DNA from: a virus
Length of the DNA: 64,000 nucleotides
Virus record (IMG/VR): IMGVR_UViG_3300046167_000873
Coordinates: 86,921 to 150,920 of that record
Direction: 5' to 3' (one strand)
This document shows, piece after piece, positions 19,271-26,539 of this stretch (positions are counted from its first letter, which is position 1; every line of letters begins with the position of its first letter). The notes under the pieces are model-generated. The model saw only the letters and a program-made list of their open reading frames with translations. It made no database searches and was not told the origin of the DNA. The position numbers were made by a program, and so were the translations under genes.

Positions 19271-19978
19271 ATGTTACCTAAGATATCACAACCGTTATAT
19301 GAAATTAATCAACCTTCGACCGGTGATATTCTTCAAGTTCGGCCGTTCCTTGTTAAAGAAGAAAAGATACTACTAGGAGCAAAAGAATCTGGTGATGGCA
19401 ATGACATTTATATGGCGATTAAGCAGATCGTTAATAACTGTGTCACGAATGAAGGGTTTGACGTTAACGATATCCCAATTGTAGATATGAACTATATTTT
19501 TATTAAATTGAGAGCATTATCTGTAAGTCCAATTGTAAAGTTTAAAGTCCAAGATAGTACTGATAATATCGAGTATGAACTTGAAATGGATTTAACTGAA
19601 GTAGAAATAAAGACTGACGAAGATCATAGCATGAAAATAGATATTGATGATCAGATTGGCATTATGATGAAGTATCCTACTCCGTCACTTTCAGAAAAAG
19701 TAAAAGATATTGAAACAGAGGTTGAATTAACAACGGCAACAATTGAAGATTCGATAGATTATATTTGGGATGCTGATGATGTTTATCCATGGAGAGATGT
19801 TGTTCAAAAAGAAAGAACAAAGTTTTTAGATGAATTACCTATTGAGATCTATAAGAAAATACAGTCTTTTTACAATACAGCTCCGAGGATTGAGCATGTT
19901 GTAACATATGAAAATAGTGAAGGTACGGAGAAGCGCGTTGTGTTTCGGGATTTGAACGATTTTTTTACGCTAGCCTGA
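19271..19978 (+). CDS. 26: Baseplate hub protein gp26 (T4_baseplate family)
   Basis: The 235-residue protein is a gp26 homologue: start LPKISQPLYEINQPSTGDILQVRPFLVKEEKILL, DMNYIFIKLRALSVSP and the MIDLTE-like EMDLTEVEI block. The strong site GGAGAAAAATT precedes the ATG. The zinc-ribbon cysteines of some relatives are replaced (the C-terminal THVVTYENSEGTEKR region has none). The frame ends right after FF encoded by T TTT TTT, while the -1 frame continues with conserved sequence, so a longer fusion product is probable. gp26 is required for hub assembly in T4. Confidence 0.88.
   Translation: MLPKISQPLYEINQPSTGDILQVRPFLVKEEKILLGAKESGDGNDIYMAIKQIVNNCVTNEGFDVNDIPIVDMNYIFIKLRALSVSPIVKFKVQDSTDNIEYELEMDLTEVEIKTDEDHSMKIDIDDQIGIMMKYPTPSLSEKVKDIETEVELTTATIEDSIDYIWDADDVYPWRDVVQKERTKFLDELPIEIYKKIQSFYNTAPRIEHVVTYENSEGTEKRVVFRDLNDFFTLA
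19960..19966 (+). other. Putative -1 ribosomal frameshift site (T TTT TTT)
   Basis: In the gp26 frame the codons are GAT TTT TTT ACG, so the T7 run makes a perfect X XXY YYZ heptamer. Slipping one base back gives TTT TTT TAC GCT AGC and enters the frame that runs to 20178. The zero-frame stop (TGA) follows 9 bases later. A T8-to-T7 error is the alternative explanation. Confidence 0.6.
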
Positions 19979-19989
19979 GTTATATCAAT

Positions 19990-20178
19990 TTGTATAACCA
20001 TTACAAAATATTATTTGACATAACTCAGTATCACAAATTATCGATGACGGATATCAATGAAATGATTCCATACGAAAGAGAAATCTACGTCGATATGATC
20101 GTTGAAAAAATGAACACAGAAAAACAAGAACAGCTTGGTGGTGGTGGAGCAGGAGTTCCAATCGAAACCATGCTATAG
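19990..20178 (+). CDS. gp26 frameshift extension (gp51-like small hub/chaperone segment)
   Basis: The frame encodes YASLSYINLYNHYK, FDITQYHKLSMTDINEMIPYEREIYVDMI and a Gly-rich tail. It has no good independent start: the first candidate is a TTG at 19990 without a ribosome-binding site, and the conserved-looking sequence extends upstream to TAC at 19966, inside gp26. With a -1 slip the product would be about 302 residues. The location, immediately before the tape-measure gene, is where gpG/gpGT-type chaperones are made. The IPYERE-type segment is typical of sequences that follow gp26 in marine T4-like phages as I remember them. Confidence 0.65.
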   Translation: MYNHYKILFDITQYHKLSMTDINEMIPYEREIYVDMIVEKMNTEKQEQLGGGGAGVPIETML

Positions 20179-20187
20179 GAAAAAAAC

Positions 20188-22695
20188 ATGTCAGCAGCGT
20201 CAGTAGCAAAGATCTATAAAAGATTAGAGAAATTAAAAACAACATCAAGAGGCGTTGGCAAAGCTGGCGGTGATGTCCATAAAGCTGCCAGTGGTTCAGT
20301 CAGATCTATTACCAATATTATTAAAGGTGGTACATTAGGTGCTGTAGGTACCAGTTTATTGACTGGTCCAGATGTTCAACAACAAACTAACTTTGCTGCA
20401 CCTTTTTCTGTTGACTATACTAATCAAGCATCGAGGGTCATTGAAGACCCGATTATTGATGTACCGAATATAGTAGCTGCAGTTGAATCTGAAGAAATAG
20501 ATCAAACTCTACCAGAAGCACCAGAAAAAATTGATTTAACAACAACCGAAGAAATACCAGTTGTAGCTGAGGTTGATCCTAAAATTGTTGTTGAGAATTA
20601 TTTTAATAATGAATTAAAACCAATTCCTATTGAAGCGTCGCTACCAGCAAGCGTTTCATTTTCTGCAGAATCGCCTGAATTCCAAGCACTTCAAACTGAT
20701 GTCCAAAAACTGAATGGTTTATTGAATACAATCGGTGTTCGAATGAATACCGTTGAAGAAGCAATTGAATCTGCTGTACTTCAAAACCAAAAAACACTTA
20801 GAGATAATGAAAGGCGCAGAGACGAATCAGATGTAGAAGAAAGACCACAACCACAACAGCAGCAAAAACAACCTGGCGCACTAAGTAAAGCTGGTGATTT
20901 TATTGGTGCTGCACTTGGAGCACAACTCGCAAGATATACTCTACCCGCTATTGCATTACTTGGCGCTTCACTTGCTAGTTCTGCTGAATCTGCGTTTGAA
21001 GATGATAGTGAAGAAGCACTTGTCGAAGAGATGGATACAATTGATTCGATGCACGAGAACTATGTAAAAGCAACTGTTGGTGTTATGGCTGCAAAGTCGA
21101 CAGGCGCACTTAAAACAATTGCTGTAGGTTCTGCAATAGGAATAAGTCAGCTCAATGAAAAAGTTCCAAATGTAAAGACTGCTGTAAGCGCTCCTATGAA
21201 AAGAGCTACCCAAGCAATTGTAACAAAATCAGCACCTGTAACCACAGCAGTTAATTCGGCTTTAAAGTCTATTAAAGATATTCGGCCTAATCCAGTCATG
21301 ACTAAAGTTGTAGCTGGTTTAAAAGCATTATCTCAATTTATTACTTCTTTTGCTAAGAGTGTCGCAACTCCTTTATTGTCTAGTGCTTCTCGCTTATTAA
21401 CACCCGTTGCTGATGTTGCAGGAAAGGTCTTAAAAAGCGTGCTTGCAAAACCAGTTAATTGGTATGTAGGTATAGAGGCATTATTTTTGGCAATATCAAT
21501 GGGTGATGCATACCTAATAAACCCATCGCCAGAAGCAGAAAAAGCATTTCACAAAGAGACCAAAACAGCAATCAATAAGCTCATTGATATCATGGGTGGT
21601 ACATATATTGCTACGATGATTGGTGTTGCAATTGGTGGATCACTCGGCACTTTAGTATTACCAGTATTTGGTACTGTAGCAGGAACAATAATTGGTGCAA
21701 TATTTGGCATAATGCTTGGTGAGACTGTTTTTCAAATACTGCCGATCGATTCCATTGTCAATGCTACATACGATTATTTTATAAGGGGTGATAAAACAGC
21801 GTTTAATTCCCTTGGCAATAAAATGCTAAATCATGTTAAAAAAGAGCTTGCTGGATATGCGGACAGTTTGATTGAGACCGTCGATATAGTAACAGGTGGT
21901 GGTATTGAATTAGCCACGACTGAAGATATCTTATCTGAGTATGGTGATTTGACTCCAGTAAAATTACTCGACCAGGCTATGTCTGGTGTTGGTACTGATG
22001 AGAATGCAATTGCATACGCGTTTAAAGATATAAAGACTGAAGCACAAAGAGTTGCTATAAATGAAGCATACAAAGCTGAGACTGGATTAGATCTAGATGT
22101 ACAGCTAAAAAGTGAATTAAGCTCGTCTGAATATACAAAACTTGAACAGCAAATTAGCAAACAATTACAGAGACCAGTTCGAAGTGTACAAATCAACAAT
22201 ATAGAAACGGATATTGTAGAATCGAATATTGTACCGGCAGAGGTTGCACCAAACCAACAATCGCTTGTTCAACCAGTACGCACTGATGCTACTGTAACAT
22301 CATTAACAAAACCTAATATAACCACAAGTGGAAACATATTAGAAGTTATGACAGCGCCTCAGGGAGTTGTGGTGCCGCCTGCACAAGAAACAGAACAGAT
22401 TATTTCAAACATCTTAAATGAATCTACGGTGGTACAAGAAAAAATTGTTGATAATATGAACGTAACCAATATTAACACAGCAACGATAAGAAGCATACCA
22501 GATATTAGAATGGCTACTGTTGAACAAAAAGCTGGAGAAGGTGCTATTATTCCTATTATAGTTCAACCAAAAATAAGTCAACAACAATTTCAAAATCCGC
22601 TAGGATCAACATCTGGTCAATCGCAAATTGATACAGCAAGATCTGGATATAGAACAAGCGATGAATTCTTATCAAACTCATCGCTTCAGACTTAG
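20188..22695 (+). CDS. 29: Tape measure / hub protein (gp29-like) with annexin-like repeat
   Basis: The 835-residue protein follows gp26 as gp29 follows in T4-type order. A charged coiled-coil segment (about 165-225) and Gln-rich linker precede two Ala/Gly-rich hydrophobic stretches (about 236-265 and 472-518) of the kind seen in tape-measure proteins, which cross the host membrane. Residues about 592-655 contain LLDQAMSGVGTDENAIAYAF and YKAETGLDLDVQLKSELSSSE, closely following the annexin repeat consensus. The remaining C-terminus is polar and low in complexity. Length is above T4 gp29 (590). Its last 4 bases overlap the convergent gene. Confidence 0.78.
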   Translation: MSAASVAKIYKRLEKLKTTSRGVGKAGGDVHKAASGSVRSITNIIKGGTLGAVGTSLLTGPDVQQQTNFAAPFSVDYTNQASRVIEDPIIDVPNIVAAVESEEIDQTLPEAPEKIDLTTTEEIPVVAEVDPKIVVENYFNNELKPIPIEASLPASVSFSAESPEFQALQTDVQKLNGLLNTIGVRMNTVEEAIESAVLQNQKTLRDNERRRDESDVEERPQPQQQQKQPGALSKAGDFIGAALGAQLARYTLPAIALLGASLASSAESAFEDDSEEALVEEMDTIDSMHENYVKATVGVMAAKSTGALKTIAVGSAIGISQLNEKVPNVKTAVSAPMKRATQAIVTKSAPVTTAVNSALKSIKDIRPNPVMTKVVAGLKALSQFITSFAKSVATPLLSSASRLLTPVADVAGKVLKSVLAKPVNWYVGIEALFLAISMGDAYLINPSPEAEKAFHKETKTAINKLIDIMGGTYIATMIGVAIGGSLGTLVLPVFGTVAGTIIGAIFGIMLGETVFQILPIDSIVNATYDYFIRGDKTAFNSLGNKMLNHVKKELAGYADSLIETVDIVTGGGIELATTEDILSEYGDLTPVKLLDQAMSGVGTDENAIAYAFKDIKTEAQRVAINEAYKAETGLDLDVQLKSELSSSEYTKLEQQISKQLQRPVRSVQINNIETDIVESNIVPAEVAPNQQSLVQPVRTDATVTSLTKPNITTSGNILEVMTAPQGVVVPPAQETEQIISNILNESTVVQEKIVDNMNVTNINTATIRSIPDIRMATVEQKAGEGAIIPIIVQPKISQQQFQNPLGSTSGQSQIDTARSGYRTSDEFLSNSSLQT

Positions 22696-22907
22696 GACTT
22701 TAGGACTCTTGCAATTTCTTCTTGAGTAAACTCACCCCATGTCTGATCGCCTGATGCTGCACGCTTCCATAAAGACTTAAGCTCTTGTAGCGTCCATGAT
22801 TCTTTACCGGTACCTTGAAGTATATCATCAAGAAGGCGGACGCAATAGGCCTCAGTGTAAACTGCTGAACGCGCTAGTCGCTGCCAGTTCATTTTTTGGA
22901 CATCCAT
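22692..22907 (-). CDS. Small hypothetical protein
   Basis: A 71-residue soluble protein with a good ribosome-binding site (AGGAG, 6 bases before ATG). Helical pattern WTLQELKSLWKRA and FTQEEIARVLKS suggests a small helical domain. Its end overlaps the convergent tape-measure gene by 4 bases. It lies beyond a terminator, so it probably depends on read-through or an unseen promoter. Unrecognised. Confidence 0.6.
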   Translation of the reverse strand: MDVQKMNWQRLARSAVYTEAYCVRLLDDILQGTGKESWTLQELKSLWKRAASGDQTWGEFTQEEIARVLKS

Positions 22908-22930
22908 ATTTTTCTCCTATTGACAGACTT

Positions 22931-22955
22931 AAAAAGCCCCTTAAATAAAAGGGGC
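22931..22955 (-). terminator. Rho-independent terminator
   Basis: Stem GCCCCTT (22936-22942) / AAGGGGC (22949-22955) with a six-base loop, followed on the minus strand by five U. It overlaps the 3' end of the gene at 22941-23156. Confidence 0.85.
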
Positions 22956-23156
22956 GAGAGATGAAAGCTTAGGCTTTTTTAATTGCTTTAAGAATTCTCC
23001 AAGATCAGACCATCCTTGTTGCTTATGAATAGCGGTTAACCATTCGTGCATCGCCTCGTTTTCCTTTTTAAGATTTTCCATCTTTGCGTTGTACTCAATC
23101 TCTACTGCTGAACGCACCATTCGACGTGCTTCTTTAATTTCTTTTTCAATATTCAT
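22941..23156 (-). CDS. Small hypothetical coiled-coil protein
   Basis: A 71-residue protein, the first 40 residues a charged heptad-like helix (KEIKEARRMVRSAVEIEYNAKMENLKKENEAMHEWL pattern). It shares the short ARS/MVRSAVE motif with its downstream neighbour (LARSAVYTE), perhaps by chance. Its start overlaps the previous stop by one base. The terminator stem lies over its last codons. Confidence 0.6.
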   Translation of the reverse strand: MNIEKEIKEARRMVRSAVEIEYNAKMENLKKENEAMHEWLTAIHKQQGWSDLGEFLKQLKKPKLSSLAPFI

Positions 23157-23380
23157 TATGACACCTCAGAAAAAGCTTGAATTTCACGATACTCACCACC
23201 AACAGGCCAAACATAAAACTTCATATTAATACTATGGCTATTCAATATGCCAACTTCAGGATTAGCTTGAAGCCATTCTTGTACATCTTCAAGCCACTTA
23301 ACGTTAGCAGCATATTCTAGATCTTGCTTGATCTCTTTAGGTGTAAGCCGTTTTTGATCGCGGGCTTCAGACCACAACAT
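23156..23380 (-). CDS. Small hypothetical protein
   Basis: A 74-residue protein with a helical N-terminal half (LTPKEIKQDLEYAANVKWLEDVQEWL) and a beta-like C-terminal half (NMKFYVWPVGGEYREIQAF). It is coupled on both sides by one-base stop/start overlaps, so it belongs to the operon from the promoter at 23806. Unrecognised. Confidence 0.6.
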   Translation of the reverse strand: MLWSEARDQKRLTPKEIKQDLEYAANVKWLEDVQEWLQANPEVGILNSHSINMKFYVWPVGGEYREIQAFSEVS

Positions 23381-23736
23381 TACGCTGCCTCCTTAACTTC
23401 AGTGAATCCAAAAGGATCTACCATGTAAGACGTATTTGTAGTTTCGTCTACAATGATATCACCGACAGAGATTGAATGCATTTTATGCAACACATTCATT
23501 GAACCTTTGCACACATTTCCAATATGAAATACCTCATCAAGATCGTTGGCTTCAACAGTAGCAACACGCTTAAACAGTGGCATCATGTCAGCAGTAAACT
23601 TTTCTGAACCGAAACATTTGACATCTCGTTGGATGCGAATCTCAAGATCAAAGCTTCCATGATCACCACCCCAACCGACATTGTTGAGTACGTCTATAGC
23701 TTCTTTTGAAATTTTGTTCTGCCAAATTGAATACAT
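23380..23736 (-). CDS. Hypothetical protein, first gene after an early promoter
   Basis: 118 residues starting at ATG 23736; an upstream in-frame TTG-like start would swallow the ribosome-binding site AAAGAGAGAAG, so the shorter form is chosen. The leader is a copy of the promoter/leader module repeated elsewhere in the window. The protein has SVGDIIVDE and SYMVDPFGFTEV near its end, a pattern common in small phage proteins that carry a short beta domain. Function not recognised. Confidence 0.7.
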   Translation of the reverse strand: MYSIWQNKISKEAIDVLNNVGWGGDHGSFDLEIRIQRDVKCFGSEKFTADMMPLFKRVATVEANDLDEVFHIGNVCKGSMNVLHKMHSISVGDIIVDETTNTSYMVDPFGFTEVKEAA

Positions 23737-23777
23737 AATCTTCTCTCTTTTTAAGTGGTTGCTCAATTGATGAAACC

Positions 23778-23806
23778 ATTATAGTACAGTTCTTTTGAAA
23801 AGTAAA
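23778..23806 (-). promoter_or_regulatory. Sigma70-like promoter, module copy 1
   Basis: On the minus strand TTTACT, 17 bases, TATAAT, followed by a leader with a GGTT/AACC inverted repeat and AAGAGAGAAG before ATG 23736. Confidence 0.8.
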
Positions 23807-23817
23807 CACTTTTTTTT

Positions 23818-23844
23818 AAAAAAAAGAGAGCTTTTGCTCTCTTT
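23818..23844 (-). terminator. Terminator of gene 32
   Basis: Stem AAAGAGAGC (23823-23831) / GCTCTCTTT (23836-23844) with a TTTT loop, and an eight-base U run on the minus strand, 18 bases after the gp32 stop. The stem is T-flanked on the plus side as well, so it could work in both directions. Confidence 0.88.
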
Positions 23845-23861
23845 TTCTTGGTTCTTCTTGG

Positions 23862-24851
23862 TTAGAATGGAATGTTATCTCCTTCCGAAGAAGTTTTATC
23901 TTCCCAATTCTTAAAGAAGTCTAGGTCATCATCATCGTCAGAGGCTTGCGGCGCTTCAGGTGCAGGCGCTTTAAAGTCTTCAGTTGGTGGTGTCCATGCA
24001 GCTTCAGTAGCAGGTTCAGGTGTAGGTGTAGCAACAGGTGCTTCCCAATCTGAATCTTGATTTGCTGGTGTTGGGCTTTTAAGATCTAAAACCCAGTCAA
24101 GCTTATCTTTAAGATCATCGTACGACTTAAAGTTGCTTTCAGCATTAATCTCTTCAAGAGAATATTGCTTCTTCCAGATGTTCTCAAGAACCTGATCGTC
24201 GTTATGAAGAGCTGAAGATGAATCGAAGTAAGACTTATCGTATGTCATAAAGTTATTTGAACCTTTATAGATACGCAACCTAAAGTTAGCACCTTCCCAA
24301 AAATCAAATGGGTTAATTGCTTCGTCTTCTTCAAACTCTGGATGCATCTTATCATTGATCATACTAAAGATACTAGGACCATACTCAAACAGAAAAACAC
24401 GGCCTTCATTTTCTTTGTTTGCAGGATCTTTGATAACAAGAATATTAGAAACATATTTGTTGCTGCGCTTTTGACGACGAGCTTGATTACGAGCAGGTCC
24501 GTCGTTATCATCGCTGCTGTCCCATAAAGCTTTATTCATTTCAGATACTGGATCGGGTTGGTTAATGGTTGCTCGCGAGCGTTCAATATACCAACGCTTT
24601 TGGCCACCCACTATATTATTGAAACTGTGAGTCCAGTACTTTGTGAAAGGTACATCTTCGTTTTCTGGTGCTGGCAAAAATCGAATAATGGCAGAACCGT
24701 TATCTGATTCATCACGCTTAAGTTTCCAATAGCGTGGGTCAGGTTCATATTCTTTCTTTGCTGGTCGAGAATTACCAGATGCTATATTGGCTTTATCTGC
24801 AAGTGCACCGAATTGGCTCTTGCGGTTGGCTTTTAATTGACTAAAGTCCAT
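23862..24851 (-). CDS. 32: Single-stranded DNA binding protein gp32
   Basis: The 329-residue protein has the gp32 layout: basic N-terminal oligomerisation segment (QLKANRKSQFGALADK), OB core (YWKLKRDESDNGSAIIRFLPAP, FTKYWTHSF, KRWYIERSRATIN, SNILVIKDPANKENEG) and an acidic C-terminal tail (DDDDDLDFFKNWEDK) that recruits partner proteins. The Cys zinc ligands of T4 gp32 are absent (ERSRAT and DPVSE replace the Cys-containing segments), as in other marine relatives. It coats replication intermediates. A late promoter and a terminator bracket it. Confidence 0.95.
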   Translation of the reverse strand: MDFSQLKANRKSQFGALADKANIASGNSRPAKKEYEPDPRYWKLKRDESDNGSAIIRFLPAPENEDVPFTKYWTHSFNNIVGGQKRWYIERSRATINQPDPVSEMNKALWDSSDDNDGPARNQARRQKRSNKYVSNILVIKDPANKENEGRVFLFEYGPSIFSMINDKMHPEFEEDEAINPFDFWEGANFRLRIYKGSNNFMTYDKSYFDSSSALHNDDQVLENIWKKQYSLEEINAESNFKSYDDLKDKLDWVLDLKSPTPANQDSDWEAPVATPTPEPATEAAWTPPTEDFKAPAPEAPQASDDDDDLDFFKNWEDKTSSEGDNIPF

Positions 24852-24901
24852 ATGTATATCCTTTTTAACTATTTTGAAATATTTTTTTAAATGTTTTTAA
24901 A

Positions 24902-24922
24902 GGCCGACAAACAGCGTCGGCC
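24902..24922 (-). other. Strong hairpin in the gene 32 leader
   Basis: GGCCGAC (24902-24908) pairs with GTCGGCC (24916-24922) around a seven-base loop. On the minus strand it lies just downstream of the late promoter, so it would form the 5' end of that transcript; it may also end the upstream gene at 24938, although only three U follow. Confidence 0.6.
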
Positions 24923-24925
24923 ATA

Positions 24926-24933
24926 TATTTATA
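24926..24933 (-). promoter_or_regulatory. Late promoter of gene 32
   Basis: An exact TATAAATA on the minus strand, with the predicted start at about 24920 at the base of the hairpin. The leader to the gp32 ATG is about 70 bases and ends with AAGGATAT. Confidence 0.6.
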
Positions 24934-24937
24934 CCAC

Positions 24938-25138
24938 TTAGGAGTTAGCGAGGCTATAGAAGCTTCGTGTTTCACCTTTAGAGTTAGTTCGCTGAGTAGT
25001 TACAATATTATTACCTGCGGAGCGCAAGTGTGTAATTACTGCAGTTGGGTTGGCAACACGAAATCGTGCAGCAATTTGCTTTGCAGTCATTGAAGCACCT
25101 GATTGCATAGCTGAAAGAACTCGTTGACCTTGTGACAT
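24938..25138 (-). CDS. Small winged-helix DNA-binding protein
   Basis: The 66 residues resemble a winged helix: MTAKQIAARFRVANPTAVITHL reads as helix-turn-recognition helix, followed by a two-stranded wing (NIVTTQRTNSKGETRSFYSL). It may be a transcription regulator of replication genes. It sits between gp59 and gp32, where T4 has no counterpart, and has its own promoter. A ribosome-binding site (GGAGAAAC) precedes the ATG. Confidence 0.75.
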   Translation of the reverse strand: MSQGQRVLSAMQSGASMTAKQIAARFRVANPTAVITHLRSAGNNIVTTQRTNSKGETRSFYSLANS

Positions 25139-25201
25139 AATGTTTCTCCAAATTTAAGTTTAGGTTTTGATTATTTTAAATGGATAATCAACCATTGTTG
25201 C

Positions 25202-25230
25202 ATCCTACACATGTGTGTAGAATTTGTACA
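25202..25230 (-). promoter_or_regulatory. Promoter for the winged-helix gene
   Basis: Minus strand TGTACA, 17 bases, TAGGAT. The spacer contains the palindrome ACACATGTGT, a possible operator. The spacing equals that of the other promoters in the window. Confidence 0.5.
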
Positions 25231-25238
25231 ATACTATT

Positions 25239-25826
25239 TTAAAAAAGTTGCTTTAAGATAGTGTTGTACTCTTCTTTGTCGTACCGTGAATTTAAGAACT
25301 CACCATACTTCAAAAGACTTTTCTTTATCTTTGGCCAGATGATTTCATCTGCGATAGTCTTATCCCAATAATTAAAAATATTGAGAGTACCATTCAGTAT
25401 ACACAACGTTTCAGCAGATACTTTCTTCTGTTGGAACATTTTAAATATCTTAGGGTATTCTCCTTGTCTAACCACGAGAGCATCATCTAATGAATCACAC
25501 TGCTTAACCTCATTGCAAAAATGGTACTTAAGACCCATTAGATTCTTCTTAGTATGTTTCCACGCTGTCTGTGTTGGGGCATCACAGAGATTGCCAATCC
25601 ATACGTCTGGATTATCACGTAAAACACTTGCAAGAAATATTTCAAAGTCATCAACATTACCTTTAAACTTCATGGCAAGTTTATGAAACTGATAACGATC
25701 CTTACGTGTTTCGAAACTTGATGCTGTTAACTTGACTTTACCACCATATCGAAAATAGCTATAGCTATCATTTTTAAAATGTATTTTGACAGCCATGTAT
25801 TTCTTGTAAGCTTCAAATGCATCCAT
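25239..25826 (-). CDS. 59: Loader of the replicative helicase gp59
   Basis: About 195 residues, against 217 in T4 gp59. RKDRYQFHKLAMKF matches RRDKYFFQKLSEKY of T4, DNPDVWIGNLCDA matches NQDAWIGDISDA, and VSAETLCILNGTLNIFNYWD matches the ISFETFILLDSFLNIID segment. gp59 binds forked DNA and gp32 and loads the gp41 helicase. I start at ATG 25826 (MDAFEAYKKY); a TTG two codons upstream is the alternative. The gene follows gp33 in the T4 neighbourhood 33-59-32. Confidence 0.9.
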   Translation of the reverse strand: MDAFEAYKKYMAVKIHFKNDSYSYFRYGGKVKLTASSFETRKDRYQFHKLAMKFKGNVDDFEIFLASVLRDNPDVWIGNLCDAPTQTAWKHTKKNLMGLKYHFCNEVKQCDSLDDALVVRQGEYPKIFKMFQQKKVSAETLCILNGTLNIFNYWDKTIADEIIWPKIKKSLLKYGEFLNSRYDKEEYNTILKQLF

Positions 25827-25828
25827 TA

Positions 25829-26074
25829 TCAAATCGGTAACCTCGGCATTTTATTCAAGTAATTTAAATCTTCTGCTTCTTGTTGAAGCTTTGCTTTTAG
25901 TACAACATTCTTCTTAATGTATTTCGCTATTGACTCAATTTCAACATCATTTTTCTCGCAGTAAACAATAATTGCAGACATATAGTCGCCATTATTAGAT
26001 TTTGCAATATCATCTATTTCACTAAAGATTCGTTGCAACAGTATTGCTTCCGAATCATCTATTAATTCTGGCAC
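25829..26074 (-). CDS. 33: Late transcription coactivator gp33
   Basis: 81 residues, shorter than T4 gp33 (112). The ending IAKYIKKNVVLKAKLQQEAEDLNYL fits the conserved gp33 C-terminal helix, and YMSAIIVYCEKNDVEIESIAK the preceding segment. gp33 bridges RNA polymerase and the sliding clamp for late transcription, consistent with the TATAAATA promoters in the window. The start is GTG at 26074. The gene lies directly before gp59, as in T4. Assignment leans on size, pattern and position. Confidence 0.8.
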   Translation of the reverse strand: MPELIDDSEAILLQRIFSEIDDIAKSNNGDYMSAIIVYCEKNDVEIESIAKYIKKNVVLKAKLQQEAEDLNYLNKMPRLPI

Positions 26075-26076
26075 AA

Positions 26077-26382
26077 TCAGACGCCGAAAAAGTCAGCCGG
26101 TACAACTTGACCAACCAAAAGATTTTTTAGTGTTGGCTTTGTCTGCCGTGAGAGCCACCGTTCTTCAAGATTAGCATCGGCTTTTACCGCAAGTATTACA
26201 AGCTGATTCTTAGTGTATACACTCAAATCTTCTTGGGTAATAACAATAGTACTTGATTCTTGTGGTTCATCACCTTCTACAACTCCGCTGCTGTTATCTC
26301 GAGCCATGACGAACAAGATGGCCAGTATAGCCAGTCCGACGACGAGTAGTACTAATTCTAAAGTTTGTTCAGCAAGATCCAT
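26077..26382 (-). CDS. Small membrane protein with cytoplasmic domain
   Basis: 101 residues: a transmembrane helix at about 9-26 (LELVLLVVGLAILAILFVMA) followed by an acidic linker and a helical C-terminal domain (YTKNQLVILAVKADANLEER, TKPTLKNLLVG) reminiscent of SAP-like folds. The ribosome-binding site is ACGGAGAAAACC. The stop is one base from the gp33 start. Function unknown. Confidence 0.65.
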   Translation of the reverse strand: MDLAEQTLELVLLVVGLAILAILFVMARDNSSGVVEGDEPQESSTIVITQEDLSVYTKNQLVILAVKADANLEERWLSRQTKPTLKNLLVGQVVPADFFGV

Positions 26383-26409
26383 ATGGTTTTCTCCGTTGTG
26401 TGTTGTGTA

Positions 26410-26469
26410 TTAAAGAGTCAATAAAATGCCAATGATAATCCAAAGCGTAATGCGTAGTTCCATATCCAT
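26410..26469 (-). CDS. 19-residue membrane peptide
   Basis: ATG-started frame MDMELRITLWIIIGILLTL, preceded by a strong AGGGAGGA site seven bases upstream. The peptide is a single hydrophobic helix. Size, start signal and position between two minus-strand genes support it, but coding function is unproved. Confidence 0.5.
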   Translation of the reverse strand: MDMELRITLWIIIGILLTL

Positions 26470-26539
26470 GATTTTGTCCTCCCTATCGTTGATGTTAAAA
26501 AAAGGCGGCTTTCGTCAAAGACTAATCACCGCCAAAGGG

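Noticed and set aside
24342-24527. Plus-strand frame within gene 32
   Set aside because: Antisense shadow of the well-supported gp32 gene.
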